The notes below the pieces were generated by a model. It saw nothing but the letters and a program-made list of their open reading frames with translations. It was not told the DNA's origin and did not search any database. From Caulobacter vibrioides (GTDB lineage: Bacteria > Pseudomonadota > Alphaproteobacteria > Caulobacterales > Caulobacteraceae), in assembly GCF_002858865.1 (NCBI RefSeq), contig NZ_PJRR01000025.1, positions 124,001 through 188,000 of the forward strand: a DNA stretch of 64,000 bases, read 5' to 3'. The translations under genes were made by a program, and so were the position numbers. Positions 34,634 through 42,593 of the stretch are shown in pieces (the first letter of the stretch is position 1; each line of letters opens with the position of its first letter).

Positions 34634-34641
34634 GGGCAAGG

Positions 34642-35415
34642 TCACATCAGCCCCAGCGCCTTGAAGCTGGCCACGCCGTCGCGACCGACCACCAAATGAT
34701 CATGCACGGCGATCTTCAGGGCTTTTCCGGCCTCGACGATCTGCTTGGTCATGTCGATGTCGGGGCGCGAGGGGGTCGGATCGCCCGACGGGTGGTTGTG
34801 CAGAATGATGATGTTGCTGGAGGAGAGCTCCAGCGCCCGGCGCATCACCTCGCGCGGATAGACGGGGGCGTGATCGACCGTGCCGCGGTTCAGCACCTCG
34901 TCGGCGATCAGCTGGTTTTTCTTGTCGAGGAACAGCACCCGGAACTGCTCGCGCGACTCGTTGGCCAGGGCCACGCGGACATAGGCCAAAAGAGCGCTCC
35001 ACGAGCTGATCACCGGCCGCTTGGCGATCTTGTCGCGGCCGGCGCGCAGCGTGACTTCGTGCAGCAGCTTCAGATCCATGGCCGCCGCCTCGCCGACGCC
35101 TTGCACGGTGCGCAGCTCCTCGACCGTCGCGCCCAGCACCCCGTCCAGTGAGCCGAACCGGGTCAGCAGCGCCTTGGCCAGCGGCTTGACGTCGCCGCGC
35201 GGGAAGGTGCGGAACAGGAAAAGCTCGATCAGCTCATAGTCGGGCAGGGCGACGAACCCGCCCTTGGCGGCCCGCTCACGCAGGCGTTCGCGGTGGCCCA
35301 GATGATGGGCGTGGGCGGACTTGCGGGCGGGCTTGGGCGGCAGGGTTTTGGCGGCGGGGGCGGCCTGCTCATCCGCCGCGCCGTCGGAGATCGCCAGGGA
35401 AGAAACACTGACCAT
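34642..35415 (-). CDS. radC: RadC-family JAB1/MPN-domain protein
   Basis: 257 residues. An Ala/Pro-rich N-terminal tail precedes HLGHRERLRERA and a helix-hairpin-helix-like region (VQGVGEAAAMDLK). The JAB1/MPN metalloprotease fold carries the JAMM motif HNHPSGDPTPSRPD and the upstream Glu in the FLDKKNQLIADEVLNRGTVDHAPVYPREV block. RadC was named for a repair phenotype later ascribed to another gene; its biochemical role is unclear. In many alphaproteobacteria it lies next to map and sfsA, as here. Confidence 0.92.
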   Translation of the reverse strand: MVSVSSLAISDGAADEQAAPAAKTLPPKPARKSAHAHHLGHRERLRERAAKGGFVALPDYELIELFLFRTFPRGDVKPLAKALLTRFGSLDGVLGATVEELRTVQGVGEAAAMDLKLLHEVTLRAGRDKIAKRPVISSWSALLAYVRVALANESREQFRVLFLDKKNQLIADEVLNRGTVDHAPVYPREVMRRALELSSSNIIILHNHPSGDPTPSRPDIDMTKQIVEAGKALKIAVHDHLVVGRDGVASFKALGLM

Positions 35416-35472
35416 GCCGCCCTCGACTCTACGCGAAGAGTAGGCGGCTTATCGCTCAGGTTGTCTAGCGCT

Positions 35473-35590
35473 AAATCCTCCCCCAATGGGGGAGGCGTCG
35501 GCTCGCAGAGACGACGGAGGGGGAGGGACAAGGTCAGCAAGACTTCCCCTCCGTCCGCTGCGCGGACACCTCCCCCATTGGGGGAGGATT
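35473..35590. repeat. Family A repeat upstream of radC
   Basis: AAATCCTCCCCCAATGGGGGAGG and CCTCCCCCATTGGGGGAGGATT arms around an inner GACGGAGGGGGAGGG/CTTCCCCTCCGTC. It separates radC from the small membrane genes. Confidence 0.85.
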
Positions 35591-35596
35591 GGGGGA

Positions 35597-35839
35597 TCAG
35601 CCCTCCAAGCGCGTGGGACGATACGCCGACGGCGTCCGGTTCTGGCGCGCCAGCATCGTTTTGATGAGGGGGACGCCAGCGGAGAAGAACCACAACATCG
35701 CGACTGTGCCGGCCGTCGTCACCCACTGTTCGTAGGATGTTTCACCGCGACGCCATTGGATGAAGGTCCAGCCGACCAGCGCTAACCAAAGGCTCGGGAT
35801 GACCACCCACGCAAACAGCGCATAGACACGCTTTCGCAT
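35597..35839 (-). CDS. Small two-helix membrane protein, unknown
   Basis: 80 residues from the ATG at 35839, which overlaps the preceding stop (ATGA). Two hydrophobic helices (YALFAWVVIPSLWLALVGWTFI; WVTTAGTVAMLWFFSAGVPLI) are joined by a charged loop (QWRRGETSYEQ). The family is not recognised. It is probably translated together with the gene before it. Confidence 0.6.
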   Translation of the reverse strand: MRKRVYALFAWVVIPSLWLALVGWTFIQWRRGETSYEQWVTTAGTVAMLWFFSAGVPLIKTMLARQNRTPSAYRPTRLEG

Positions 35840-36105
35840 CACACGTTCAGGCTCAGCGGCGGGCGACGCGTTGCGCGCCTTTGCTCGGCGAGGCGGCGAA
35901 GGCGGCGGTCTTCCGCCCAGGGGATCAATAAGCCGACCAAGATTGCGAGCACGAAGATCGTGGACAGCCAGAGAAACTCCGCCGTGGCGATCTCGCCGTC
36001 GCGCAGCTTCAGTGCGTTGTGAACAAGCGACGCCCCCGCGATCATCGGGAGGTAAAACCACCCGGCAAAACGACGAAATCGCCTGCGCTTCTCAGCCTCG
36101 GTCAT
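35839..36105 (-). CDS. Small membrane protein, unknown
   Basis: 88 residues: a basic start (MTEAEKRRRFRRFAGW), two membrane segments (FYLPMIAGASLVHNAL and FLWLSTIFVLAILVGLLIPW) and an Arg-rich tail (EDRRLRRLAEQRRATRR). The family is not recognised. It forms a coupled pair with the gene downstream, inserted between map and radC. Confidence 0.6.
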   Translation of the reverse strand: MTEAEKRRRFRRFAGWFYLPMIAGASLVHNALKLRDGEIATAEFLWLSTIFVLAILVGLLIPWAEDRRLRRLAEQRRATRRPPLSLNV

Positions 36106-36165
36106 GTCCGCAGGATCGCGAACAACAGCCCGATTGTCTATCGTAGAAATGCGCGTTTTACGCGA

Positions 36166-36996
36166 TCAGCCGCCCAGGATCGCCGGCTGGAACAGCCCGG
36201 CGGGCGAGGCTGTGAAGACCTCATAGCCGTCTTCCGTCACGCCGATCGAGTGCTCGCACTGGGCCGACAGCGACTTGTCGCGGGTCACGGCGGTCCAGCC
36301 GTCGTTCAGCACCTTCACGGCGGGCTTGCCCAGATTCACCATCGGCTCGACGGTGAAGAACATGCCGGGCTTGAGCACCGCGCCCTGGCCGGGGCGGCCA
36401 AAGTGCAGGATGTTCGGGGCGTCGTGGAACACGCGGCCCAGGCCATGGCCGCAGAAGTCGCGCACGACGCTGCAGCGCTGGGCCTCGACGTAGGACTGGA
36501 TGGCGTGGCCGATGTCGCCGAGCGTGGCGCCGGGCTTCACGGCCTCGAGGCCGCGCCGCATGCCCTCATAGGTGATCTCGACCAGGCGGCGGGCGCGGGG
36601 GCCCACTTCGCCGACGCCGTACATGCGCGAGGTGTCGCCGTGCCAGCCGTCGACAATGGCGGTGACGTCGATATTGACGATGTCGCCTTCCTTCAGGGCC
36701 CAGTCGCCGGGAATGCCGTGGCAAACGACGTGGTTGCGCGAGATGCAGACGGTCTTGGGATAGCCGCGATAGTAGAGGCAGGCGGGCAGGCCGCCGTTGT
36801 CCAGAATGAACTCGCGGGCCAACCGGTCCAGTTCGTCAGACGAAACGCCCGGCTGGACGTGCGGGATCAGCATGTCCAGGCACTCGGCGGCCAGCTTGCC
36901 GGCCTTGCGCATGCCCTCGAAGTCCTCGGCCTTGTGCAGCTTGATCTGACCCGTGCGGGTCTCGGCTTCGATCTCGAGGGCGTTATCCAGGGTCAT
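36166..36996 (-). CDS. map: Methionine aminopeptidase type I
   Basis: 276 residues with the pita-bread fold and all five metal ligands visible: Asp and Asp in NIDVTAIVDGWHGDTSRMY, His in CGHGLGRVFH, Glu in FTVEPMVNLG and Glu in SAQCEHSIGV. The substrate-side His lies in SRNHVVCHGIP. It removes the initiator Met from nascent proteins. About 20 extra residues at the N-terminus (MTLDNALEIEAETRTGQ) are common in alphaproteobacterial forms. Confidence 0.95.
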   Translation of the reverse strand: MTLDNALEIEAETRTGQIKLHKAEDFEGMRKAGKLAAECLDMLIPHVQPGVSSDELDRLAREFILDNGGLPACLYYRGYPKTVCISRNHVVCHGIPGDWALKEGDIVNIDVTAIVDGWHGDTSRMYGVGEVGPRARRLVEITYEGMRRGLEAVKPGATLGDIGHAIQSYVEAQRCSVVRDFCGHGLGRVFHDAPNILHFGRPGQGAVLKPGMFFTVEPMVNLGKPAVKVLNDGWTAVTRDKSLSAQCEHSIGVTEDGYEVFTASPAGLFQPAILGG

Positions 36997-37123
36997 GCTT
37001 TGCTCGGGCGCGCGTCGCCGCGAAGGGCGGCGAAGGGGTCTGCTACAAGGGGCTATGTCGCGATCATAGCATAAAAGTTCAATAGACGTCGCCTGTTGGC
37101 CGCGACCTTTCGGCTCGAAACCC

Positions 37124-37513
37124 TCAGCCCGGGCGGACCCGCCGTACGACGTCGGTCCCCGCCTTGAGTTCCTTGACGAAGCTGGCGTCCAGGGTCGTGG
37201 GCTGGTCGCGGCGCACGCGGCACACGCCCTTGTAGCGCGTCACCCGGCCGCTTTCCTTCTCGGTGACGTCGGCGGTGAACTTGACGTCCCATTCGCCCGG
37301 ACGGCCGGTGGGCTGGGGGTCCATGTCGTTGGAGGTGACGCCGGCGATCTCTTTCAGACCGAACCGCTCCTCCAGCTTGCTGGTGCAGGTCTTGAACGCA
37401 AACACCGCCCGCAGGCCGATGATGAAGCCGCCCTCGGGCTTGCCGGGGTCGGATGGGCCGCACGACGCGAGGGCCAGCCCCGCGACAGCGAGCGCCAGAA
37501 CGATCTTCCTCAT
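37124..37513 (-). CDS. Small lipoprotein, unknown
   Basis: 129 residues. A signal sequence with lipobox (MRKIVLALAVAGLALASCGPSD) marks a lipoprotein, with Cys at about position 18. The mature part is beta-rich and has two more Cys (FKTCTSKL, GVCRVRRDQ). No family is recognised. It runs with map and sfsA, but nothing ties it to them functionally. Confidence 0.65.
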   Translation of the reverse strand: MRKIVLALAVAGLALASCGPSDPGKPEGGFIIGLRAVFAFKTCTSKLEERFGLKEIAGVTSNDMDPQPTGRPGEWDVKFTADVTEKESGRVTRYKGVCRVRRDQPTTLDASFVKELKAGTDVVRRVRPG

Positions 37514-37602
37514 GCGATCCCCATTTCGCGAGCCTCCAGAAGGGGTAGCTCAGCGGGCGCGAAATGCAGCTTAAATCGCTGTTAGGTGGGGCGTAGCGGG
37601 TG

Positions 37603-38016
37603 TCAACTGCTAGGACAGGGTGCCGGAAGCGGCGGCAAGTTGTACTCGGGGTCCCGCTTCAGGTAGGGCTGGCATACGCGCTCAATAGCCATTGAGGTAA
37701 CCATTTCCGGGCGTAAGCATTTGAATTGAGCATAGCCATAGTAATTGCTGACGATGGTGTCGAGAAGGACGTAGTCCAAGTTGCCGGATTCGATACAGGT
37801 CAATTGATTGGCTTTGAAGGTGGCTACGTAACTTGGATCGCCATGCGCGGGCATGGCTCGAAAGCGCGCCACGCGGATATAATCTTCGAAAAACGGCACC
37901 TTCTTGGCTGTCGATGCTGAAAGCCAATACTTGCTGTAATCCTGGATTTGTCCTTGGGCCCAGGCGACCGAGGCAAGAGCGGTAGCGATAAGAGCCAGGC
38001 CAGCAAGCGCTTTCAA
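37603..38016 (-). CDS. Small exported protein, unknown, low-GC codon use
   Basis: About 137 residues. I take the start as the TTG at 38016, which has GGGGGAGATTTTC in front and gives MKALAGLALIATALASVAWAQ as signal peptide; an upstream TTG at 38031 would place the ribosome site inside the gene. The mature part has four Cys (LTCIES, FKCLRP, RVCQPY, APCPSS) and no recognised domain. Codons are distinctly less G/C-biased than in all neighbours (ATA, TTA, AAT), suggesting recent acquisition or a fast-evolving gene. Confidence 0.55.
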   Translation of the reverse strand: MKALAGLALIATALASVAWAQGQIQDYSKYWLSASTAKKVPFFEDYIRVARFRAMPAHGDPSYVATFKANQLTCIESGNLDYVLLDTIVSNYYGYAQFKCLRPEMVTSMAIERVCQPYLKRDPEYNLPPLPAPCPSS

Positions 38017-38048
38017 GAAAATCTCCCCCAAATGTTTCGCGCTAAGGT

Positions 38049-38759
38049 TTAGAAATCTCGATGTTTCAGGTCAATCCGCCGCGCGATCCGCACCGCCTGC
38101 GTCCCCATCTCACACGCATAGACCAGCACCTCCACCCCCGCCCGCGCCGCCGCGTCCAGCCCCGCCGCGAACGCCGGGTCGAGCTCCGCGCAGGCGCTGA
38201 AGGTCTCGCAGTCCTCGCGCTGGACGACGAACAGCACCACGGCCCGGTGGCCCTCGCGGACCTGGGCGGAAAGGTCCTCCAGGTGCCGGGTCGAGCGCTG
38301 CGCCTTGCAGTCAGGAAACTCCGCCAGGCCCGGGGTGCGCGAGAAGTGGCAGTTCTTGACCTCCAGCCAGCAGGGCGGTCGGTCCGGGTGGGTCAGCAGG
38401 AAGTCGACGCGGCTGGCCTCAGCATACTTCACCTCGGGCTTGATCGTCGCATAGCCTGTAAGCTCGGGGAGGGCGTCCGCCGCCAGGGCCTCGGCCACCA
38501 GCTTGTTGGGCAGCAGGGTGTTTATCCCCACCAGCGCGTTTCCTTGCTCGACCATCTGCAGGGTGTAGGCCAGCTTGCGCTTGGGATCGTCCGACCATGA
38601 GACCCAGGCGCCTTGGCCTGCGTCCTTCACCCCCAGCATGGCCCCCGGATTGGGGCAGTGGGCGGTGATCTCCTGGCCGTCGTCCAGTACGAGGTCGGCG
38701 AAGAACCGCTTGTAGCGGCTCACCAGACGACCATGGATCAGCGGTTGCGGCAGCAGCAT
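38049..38759 (-). CDS. sfsA: SfsA family protein
   Basis: 236 residues from the ATG at 38759, giving the standard N-terminus [23 protein letters not shown]. The frame continues upstream into a repeat and is not native there. Conserved blocks are [10 protein letters not shown], the nuclease-like SRVDFLLTH and [10 protein letters not shown], plus RGxxHLEDL-type segments ([29 protein letters not shown]). SfsA (sugar fermentation stimulation) is proposed to be a nuclease-fold protein whose true substrate is uncertain. Confidence 0.93.
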   Translation of the reverse strand: MLLPQPLIHGRLVSRYKRFFADLVLDDGQEITAHCPNPGAMLGVKDAGQGAWVSWSDDPKRKLAYTLQMVEQGNALVGINTLLPNKLVAEALAADALPELTGYATIKPEVKYAEASRVDFLLTHPDRPPCWLEVKNCHFSRTPGLAEFPDCKAQRSTRHLEDLSAQVREGHRAVVLFVVQREDCETFSACAELDPAFAAGLDAAARAGVEVLVYACEMGTQAVRIARRIDLKHRDF

Positions 38760-38805
38760 GCGAGGCCTAAGTCGGGCTGAGAGAAGTCGCTTGGCTTTGC
38801 GGAAA

Positions 38806-38893
38806 TCCTCGTCCTTCGACAAGCTCAGGATGAGGATTTCTGGTCGAACCGACTGAAGTAGCCCTCACCCTGAGCCTGTCGAAGGGCGAGGGC
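38806..38893. repeat. Inverted repeat between sfsA and cinA (family E)
   Basis: CCTCGTCCTTCGACAAGCTCAGG and CCTGAGCCTGTCGAAGGGCGAGG arms with inner GATGAGG/CCTCACC. It is a single copy in this window and unlike the other families in sequence, but similar in design. Confidence 0.8.
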
Positions 38894-38913
38894 GGTCCCT
38901 GGGAGAGAAAGAC

Positions 38914-39672
38914 ATGGTCGATCGTGTAACCGCCGCCGTGATGATCATCGGCGACGAGATCCTCTCGGGCCGCACCCAGGACACCAACCTCTCGGCCATC
39001 GCCAAGTATCTGGCGACCTATGGCGTGGATCTGTGCGAAGCGCGCGTGGTGCCCGATGTCGAGCAGGAGATCATCGATGCGGTGAACGCCCTGCGCACCA
39101 GGTACGACTACGTCATCACCACCGGTGGCATTGGCCCCACCCACGACGACATCACCGCCGACTCGATCGCCAAGGCGTTTGGCGTCACCGCGCCCGAGCA
39201 TCCCGAGATCATGGCCATGCTGCGCGAGCGCTGGGGCGAGCCGAACGCCGCCCGCCGCCGCATGGCGCACGTGCCCGAGGGCGGCAGCCTGGTGAAGAAC
39301 CCCGTGCAGGGGCCGCCCGGCTTCCAGAAGGACAACGTGTTCGTCCTGGCCGGGGTGCCGGCGATCATGCGCGGCATGCTGGAGGATGTGGGTCCGCGCC
39401 TGCGCACCGGCGCTGTGGTGCTGGCCAAGACAGTGCGGGTGACCGGCACGGGCGAGGGCGTCATCGCCGCGCCGCTGGAAGCGGTGGCCAAGGCCCACCC
39501 GGACATGTCGCTGGGCAGCTATCCGTTCTTCGCGCCGCCGGATGTCTATGGCGCGAACCTCGTCCTGCGCGGCCGCGACGCGGCGGAGCTGGACACCGCG
39601 GTGAGCGAGCTGATCTCGGCCCTGGCCGAAGCGGGCGCCAAGAACGTCGAGCTTTTGGCCGATCCGGCCTGA
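38914..39672 (+). CDS. CinA-like molybdopterin-binding-domain protein
   Basis: 252 residues. The MoaB/MogA-type fold is shown by AAVMIIGDEILSGRTQDTN, the substrate loop YVITTGGIGPTHDDITADSIAKAFGV and PGFQKDNVFVLAGVPAIMRGML. It lacks the C-terminal nicotinamide-nucleotide amidase domain of full-length CinA, so it is the short form ('competence/damage-inducible protein A N-terminal domain') common in this class. The biochemical activity of the short form is uncertain (ADP-ribose pyrophosphatase has been reported for the family). Confidence 0.85.
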   Translation: MVDRVTAAVMIIGDEILSGRTQDTNLSAIAKYLATYGVDLCEARVVPDVEQEIIDAVNALRTRYDYVITTGGIGPTHDDITADSIAKAFGVTAPEHPEIMAMLRERWGEPNAARRRMAHVPEGGSLVKNPVQGPPGFQKDNVFVLAGVPAIMRGMLEDVGPRLRTGAVVLAKTVRVTGTGEGVIAAPLEAVAKAHPDMSLGSYPFFAPPDVYGANLVLRGRDAAELDTAVSELISALAEAGAKNVELLADPA

Positions 39673-39675
39673 TCG

Positions 39676-40074
39676 CTACTCCTGGCCGGCGATCGCGCGG
39701 GCCAGATCCAGCAGGTGCTTGCGCATACCCACCGACTCGATGGCCGAGAAGGCGCGGGCCAGATCCGGACCACCGGGCAGCGACCAGAAGCTGGCCATCT
39801 CGTTGGCCAGTTCGGCGGCGGTGCCGTCGACACCCTCCGGATCCTCAAGGCCCTCGAAGAAAAATGCTACCGGTGTCTTCAAGAACATGGCTGCGCCATG
39901 CAGTTTGCTGGCGCTGATCCGGTTGGATCCGCCTTCGTACTTCTGAACTTGCTGGAAGGTCAGGCCCAGGGCGTCGGCGAGCGCTTGCTGGGAATAGCCC
40001 AGGTCCTTGCGACGCATACGCAAACGGCGACCGACGTGGATGTCGACGGGATCGGGAGACTTGTCTTCAGCCAT
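39676..40074 (-). CDS. XRE-family transcriptional regulator
   Basis: 132 residues from the ATG at 40074. An HTH_3 domain at about residues 13-70 (IHVGRRLRMRRKDLGYSQQALADALGLTFQQVQKYEGGSNRISASKL) is followed by a helical C-terminal region (GTAAELANEMASFWSLPGGPDLARAFSAIESVGMRKHLLDLARAI). Regulators of this shape are common in alphaproteobacteria. The target is unknown; the stop lies three bases from the convergent cinA-like gene. Confidence 0.88.
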   Translation of the reverse strand: MAEDKSPDPVDIHVGRRLRMRRKDLGYSQQALADALGLTFQQVQKYEGGSNRISASKLHGAAMFLKTPVAFFFEGLEDPEGVDGTAAELANEMASFWSLPGGPDLARAFSAIESVGMRKHLLDLARAIAGQE

Positions 40075-40242
40075 TCTACGAAACTCGAAACGCCACGGGG
40101 AAGCGACAGTGAGCGGCCGCACGAGGAATTCGACCAAGGTTATCTTGACCGGAGTCGAGGGCGTCTGAAACGACTATTCTAGCTTATTATGATTATTCCC
40201 CAAAGGCGAGAACTGTACTTCCTGGCTCGTCTGTGGGTTGGC

Positions 40243-40327
40243 TGGTAGGGACGGTGGGACTCGAACCCACACGGATTGCTCCAACGGATTTTAAGTCCGG
40301 CGCGTCTACCGATTCCGCCACGTCCCC
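40243..40327 (-). tRNA. tRNA-Leu (anticodon UAA)
   Basis: 85 nt on the minus strand. The acceptor is GGGGACG/CGTCCCT, the D-arm lies in GGCGGAATCGGTAGACGC, the anticodon loop CTTAAAA gives UAA, a long class II variable arm follows (CGTTGGAGCAATCCG), then the T-arm GTGGGTTCGAGTCCCAC. CCA is encoded (40243-40245). Confidence 0.97.
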
Positions 40328-40490
40328 GTGCAGGTGATCCCATAGGCGATCGCTGCGGTTGGGTCGAGGGCGACGTTGTTTGCCCGGCGCGCGCCGGGAC
40401 CTCGTGCGAACCTGCGGTCGCGGGCAGGGGGCTCGACGGCGCGGTTCCGCGTGCTAGCGTCGGGGTTCAGGTTCGAAGGGAATGCATGAC

Positions 40491-41780
40491 ATGCGTATGG
40501 GGATGAAGATCGCGACGCTGATGGCGGGCGCGGCGGTGGGTCTGGCCTTGGGCGGCGCGGCCAGCGCGGCCGAGATCAAGGCCGTCAGCGCTGCGCGCCT
40601 GCTGGACGTGGCGAGCGGCAAGTATGTCGACAACCCCCTGGTCATCGTCACCGACGGCCGCATCACCAGCATCGGCAAGAAGGGCGACGCGGTTCCGGCC
40701 GGCGCCACGGCCGTCGACCTGCCCGGCGCGACCCTGCTGCCGGGTCTGATCGACATGCACGTGCACCTCGACAGCCTGGCCGAGGTGGGCGGCTATAACA
40801 GCCTCGAATACAGCGACCGCTTCTGGAGCGTGGTGCAGACCGCCAACGCCAAGAAGACGCTGGAGGCCGGCTTTACGACGGTGCGCAATGTCGGCGCGGC
40901 CGACTATGACGATGTGGGCCTGCGCGAGGCCATCGATGCGGGCTATGTGCCCGGTCCCCGGATCGTCACCGCCGCCATCTCGTTCGGCGCCACCGGCGGT
41001 CACTGCGACTCGACCTTCTTCCCGCCGTCGATGGACCAGAAGAACCCCTTCAACAGCGATAGCCCGGACGAGGCGCGCAAGGCCGTGCGGACGCTGAAGA
41101 AGTACGGCGCCCAGGTGATCAAGATCTGCGCTACGGGCGGGGTCTTCTCGCGCGGTAACGAGCCCGGCCAGCAGCAGCTGACCTATGAGGAGATGAAGGC
41201 CGTCGTCGACGAGGCGCACATGGCCGGCATCAAGGTCGCCGCCCACGCCCACGGCGCCTCGGGCATCCGCGAGGCGGTGCGGGCCGGGGTCGACACCATC
41301 GAGCACGCCAGCCTTGTCGACGACGAGGGCATCAAGCTGGCCGTCCAGAAGGGCGCCTACTTCTCGATGGACATCTACAACACCGACTACACCCAGGCCG
41401 AGGGCAAGAAGAACGGCGTCCTGGAAGACAATCTGCGCAAGGACCGCGACATCGGCGAGCTGCAGCGCGAGAACTTCCGCAAGGCGCTGAAGGCCGGGGT
41501 GAAGATGGTCTACGGCACTGACGCCGGTATCTATCCGCACGGCGACAACGCCAAGCAGTTCGCGGTGATGGTCCGCTATGGCGCCACGCCGCTGCAGGCG
41601 ATCCAGTCGGCGACCCTGACCGCCGCCGAGGCGCTTGGCCGCAGCAAGGATGTCGGCCAGGTGGCGGTGGGCCGCTATGGCGACATGATCGCGGTGGCCG
41701 GCGATCCGCTGGCCGACGTCACCACCCTGGAAAAGCCGGTCTTCGTGATGAAGGGCGGCGCGGTGGTGAAGGCCCCGTAG
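40491..41780 (+). CDS. Exported amidohydrolase, COG1228 (prolidase/dipeptidase-like)
   Basis: 429 residues from the ATG at 40491 (GAAGGG upstream; ATGs at 40482 and 40497 are also in frame). A signal peptide (MKIATLMAGAAVGLALGGAASAAE) is followed by a binuclear amidohydrolase barrel: HMHVHLDS (H-x-H), the probable carboxylated Lys in QVIKICATGG, His in VAAHAHG and TIEHASLVD, and Asp in VYGTDAGIYPHG. Caulobacter members of COG1228 have been shown to be dipeptide carboxypeptidases rather than true prolidases. The preferred residue cannot be predicted from sequence. Confidence 0.85.
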   Translation: MRMGMKIATLMAGAAVGLALGGAASAAEIKAVSAARLLDVASGKYVDNPLVIVTDGRITSIGKKGDAVPAGATAVDLPGATLLPGLIDMHVHLDSLAEVGGYNSLEYSDRFWSVVQTANAKKTLEAGFTTVRNVGAADYDDVGLREAIDAGYVPGPRIVTAAISFGATGGHCDSTFFPPSMDQKNPFNSDSPDEARKAVRTLKKYGAQVIKICATGGVFSRGNEPGQQQLTYEEMKAVVDEAHMAGIKVAAHAHGASGIREAVRAGVDTIEHASLVDDEGIKLAVQKGAYFSMDIYNTDYTQAEGKKNGVLEDNLRKDRDIGELQRENFRKALKAGVKMVYGTDAGIYPHGDNAKQFAVMVRYGATPLQAIQSATLTAAEALGRSKDVGQVAVGRYGDMIAVAGDPLADVTTLEKPVFVMKGGAVVKAP

Positions 41781-41853
41781 GCGCTTGGTGGCGTTCGGCG
41801 GGGCGGAGAAGTCTGACGGCCCATAGGGTGCGAGAGGCGATCTCACGCGACTT

Positions 41854-42030
41854 TCTCCTCCCCCATCGGGGGAGGGGGACCCGCGAACGCGGTTGGAGGG
41901 GGCTCGAACGGCGGGGTTCTATCCAGGGGGCGGGATGCGGGTTGACCTGATCCTGCGGTGGGCCTGACTCATCCGGCTGGCCCCTCCACCGCCGTTCGGC
42001 GGTCCCCCTCCCCCAGAGGGGGGGAGAGAT
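41854..42030. repeat. Family A repeat in the gap before the S9 peptidase
   Basis: TCTCCTCCCCCATCGGGGGAGG...GAACGGCGGGG and CCGCCGTTCGGCGG...CCTCCCCCAGAGGGGGGG arms. It takes up much of the 492-bp gap 41781-42272. The remainder, including an AT-rich stretch at about 42075-42230, holds no ORF I can support; a promoter for the peptidase is likely there. Confidence 0.8.
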
Positions 42031-42272
42031 ACGAAGCTTTTTCACCCGCGTGATTCCGGCGGGGCCGGCGCTGGTGGCCGATAACATTTCCCGCTGGAAA
42101 CGATGTGGCGTCGAGGAAATCGAAATTCGCGCCTGGCGGCAAAAAAACGTGCGTGAGCGGCGTGTTTCGGGCTTCTGCGCGGCCAAAAACAGTTCCCTCT
42201 CGGCTCTTGTCCGCATAATCATGCCCTTCGATTGACGCGCCGGATCAGGCGCGCGCTTCAGGTGAGGGCCCC

Positions 42273-42593
42273 ATGTTCCAGACGTCTTTCCGGCGCCGCG
42301 CGATCGCGCTGGCCGCCTCGGTCGCCTTCGCGGCTTTGTCCTCCGGCGCGGCGCTGGCCGCCGACGGCTATCAGGCGCCGCCCGCGCCGATCGCGCAGAT
42401 TCTCGACGCCGCCCCGACGCCCAGCATCGCCGTCAGCCCCGACCGCAAGATCCTGGCGCAGCTGGGCCGCGAGAACCTGCCGTCGATCGCCGCCGTGTCC
42501 GAGCCGATCCTGCGGCTGGGCGGCTATCGCCTCAATCCGCGGAATAACGGCCCGATCGAGGCCCGTTCGGCCTGGATGAACGCCCTGTCGTGA
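42273..42593 (+). CDS. S9 peptidase, 5' fragment carrying the signal peptide
   Basis: 106 residues: a Sec signal (FRRRAIALAASVAFAALSSGAALA) and the family N-terminal block ILDAAPTPSIAVSPDRKILAQLGRENLPSIAAVSEPILRLGGYRLNPRNNGP. In homologues this runs straight on into the beta-propeller, but here the frame ends at TGA 42591-42593. The next ORF continues the same protein in the -1 frame with only a few residues missing at the junction. It is best explained as a frameshift; the GTGA overlap leaves open translation of the second part by re-initiation. Confidence 0.8.
   Translation: MFQTSFRRRAIALAASVAFAALSSGAALAADGYQAPPAPIAQILDAAPTPSIAVSPDRKILAQLGRENLPSIAAVSEPILRLGGYRLNPRNNGPIEARSAWMNALS

Noticed and set aside
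42050..42235. 61-residue GTG-started frame upstream of the S9 peptidase
   Set aside because: No ribosome site, no recognisable family, and atypical codons. The stretch is more likely a promoter region.
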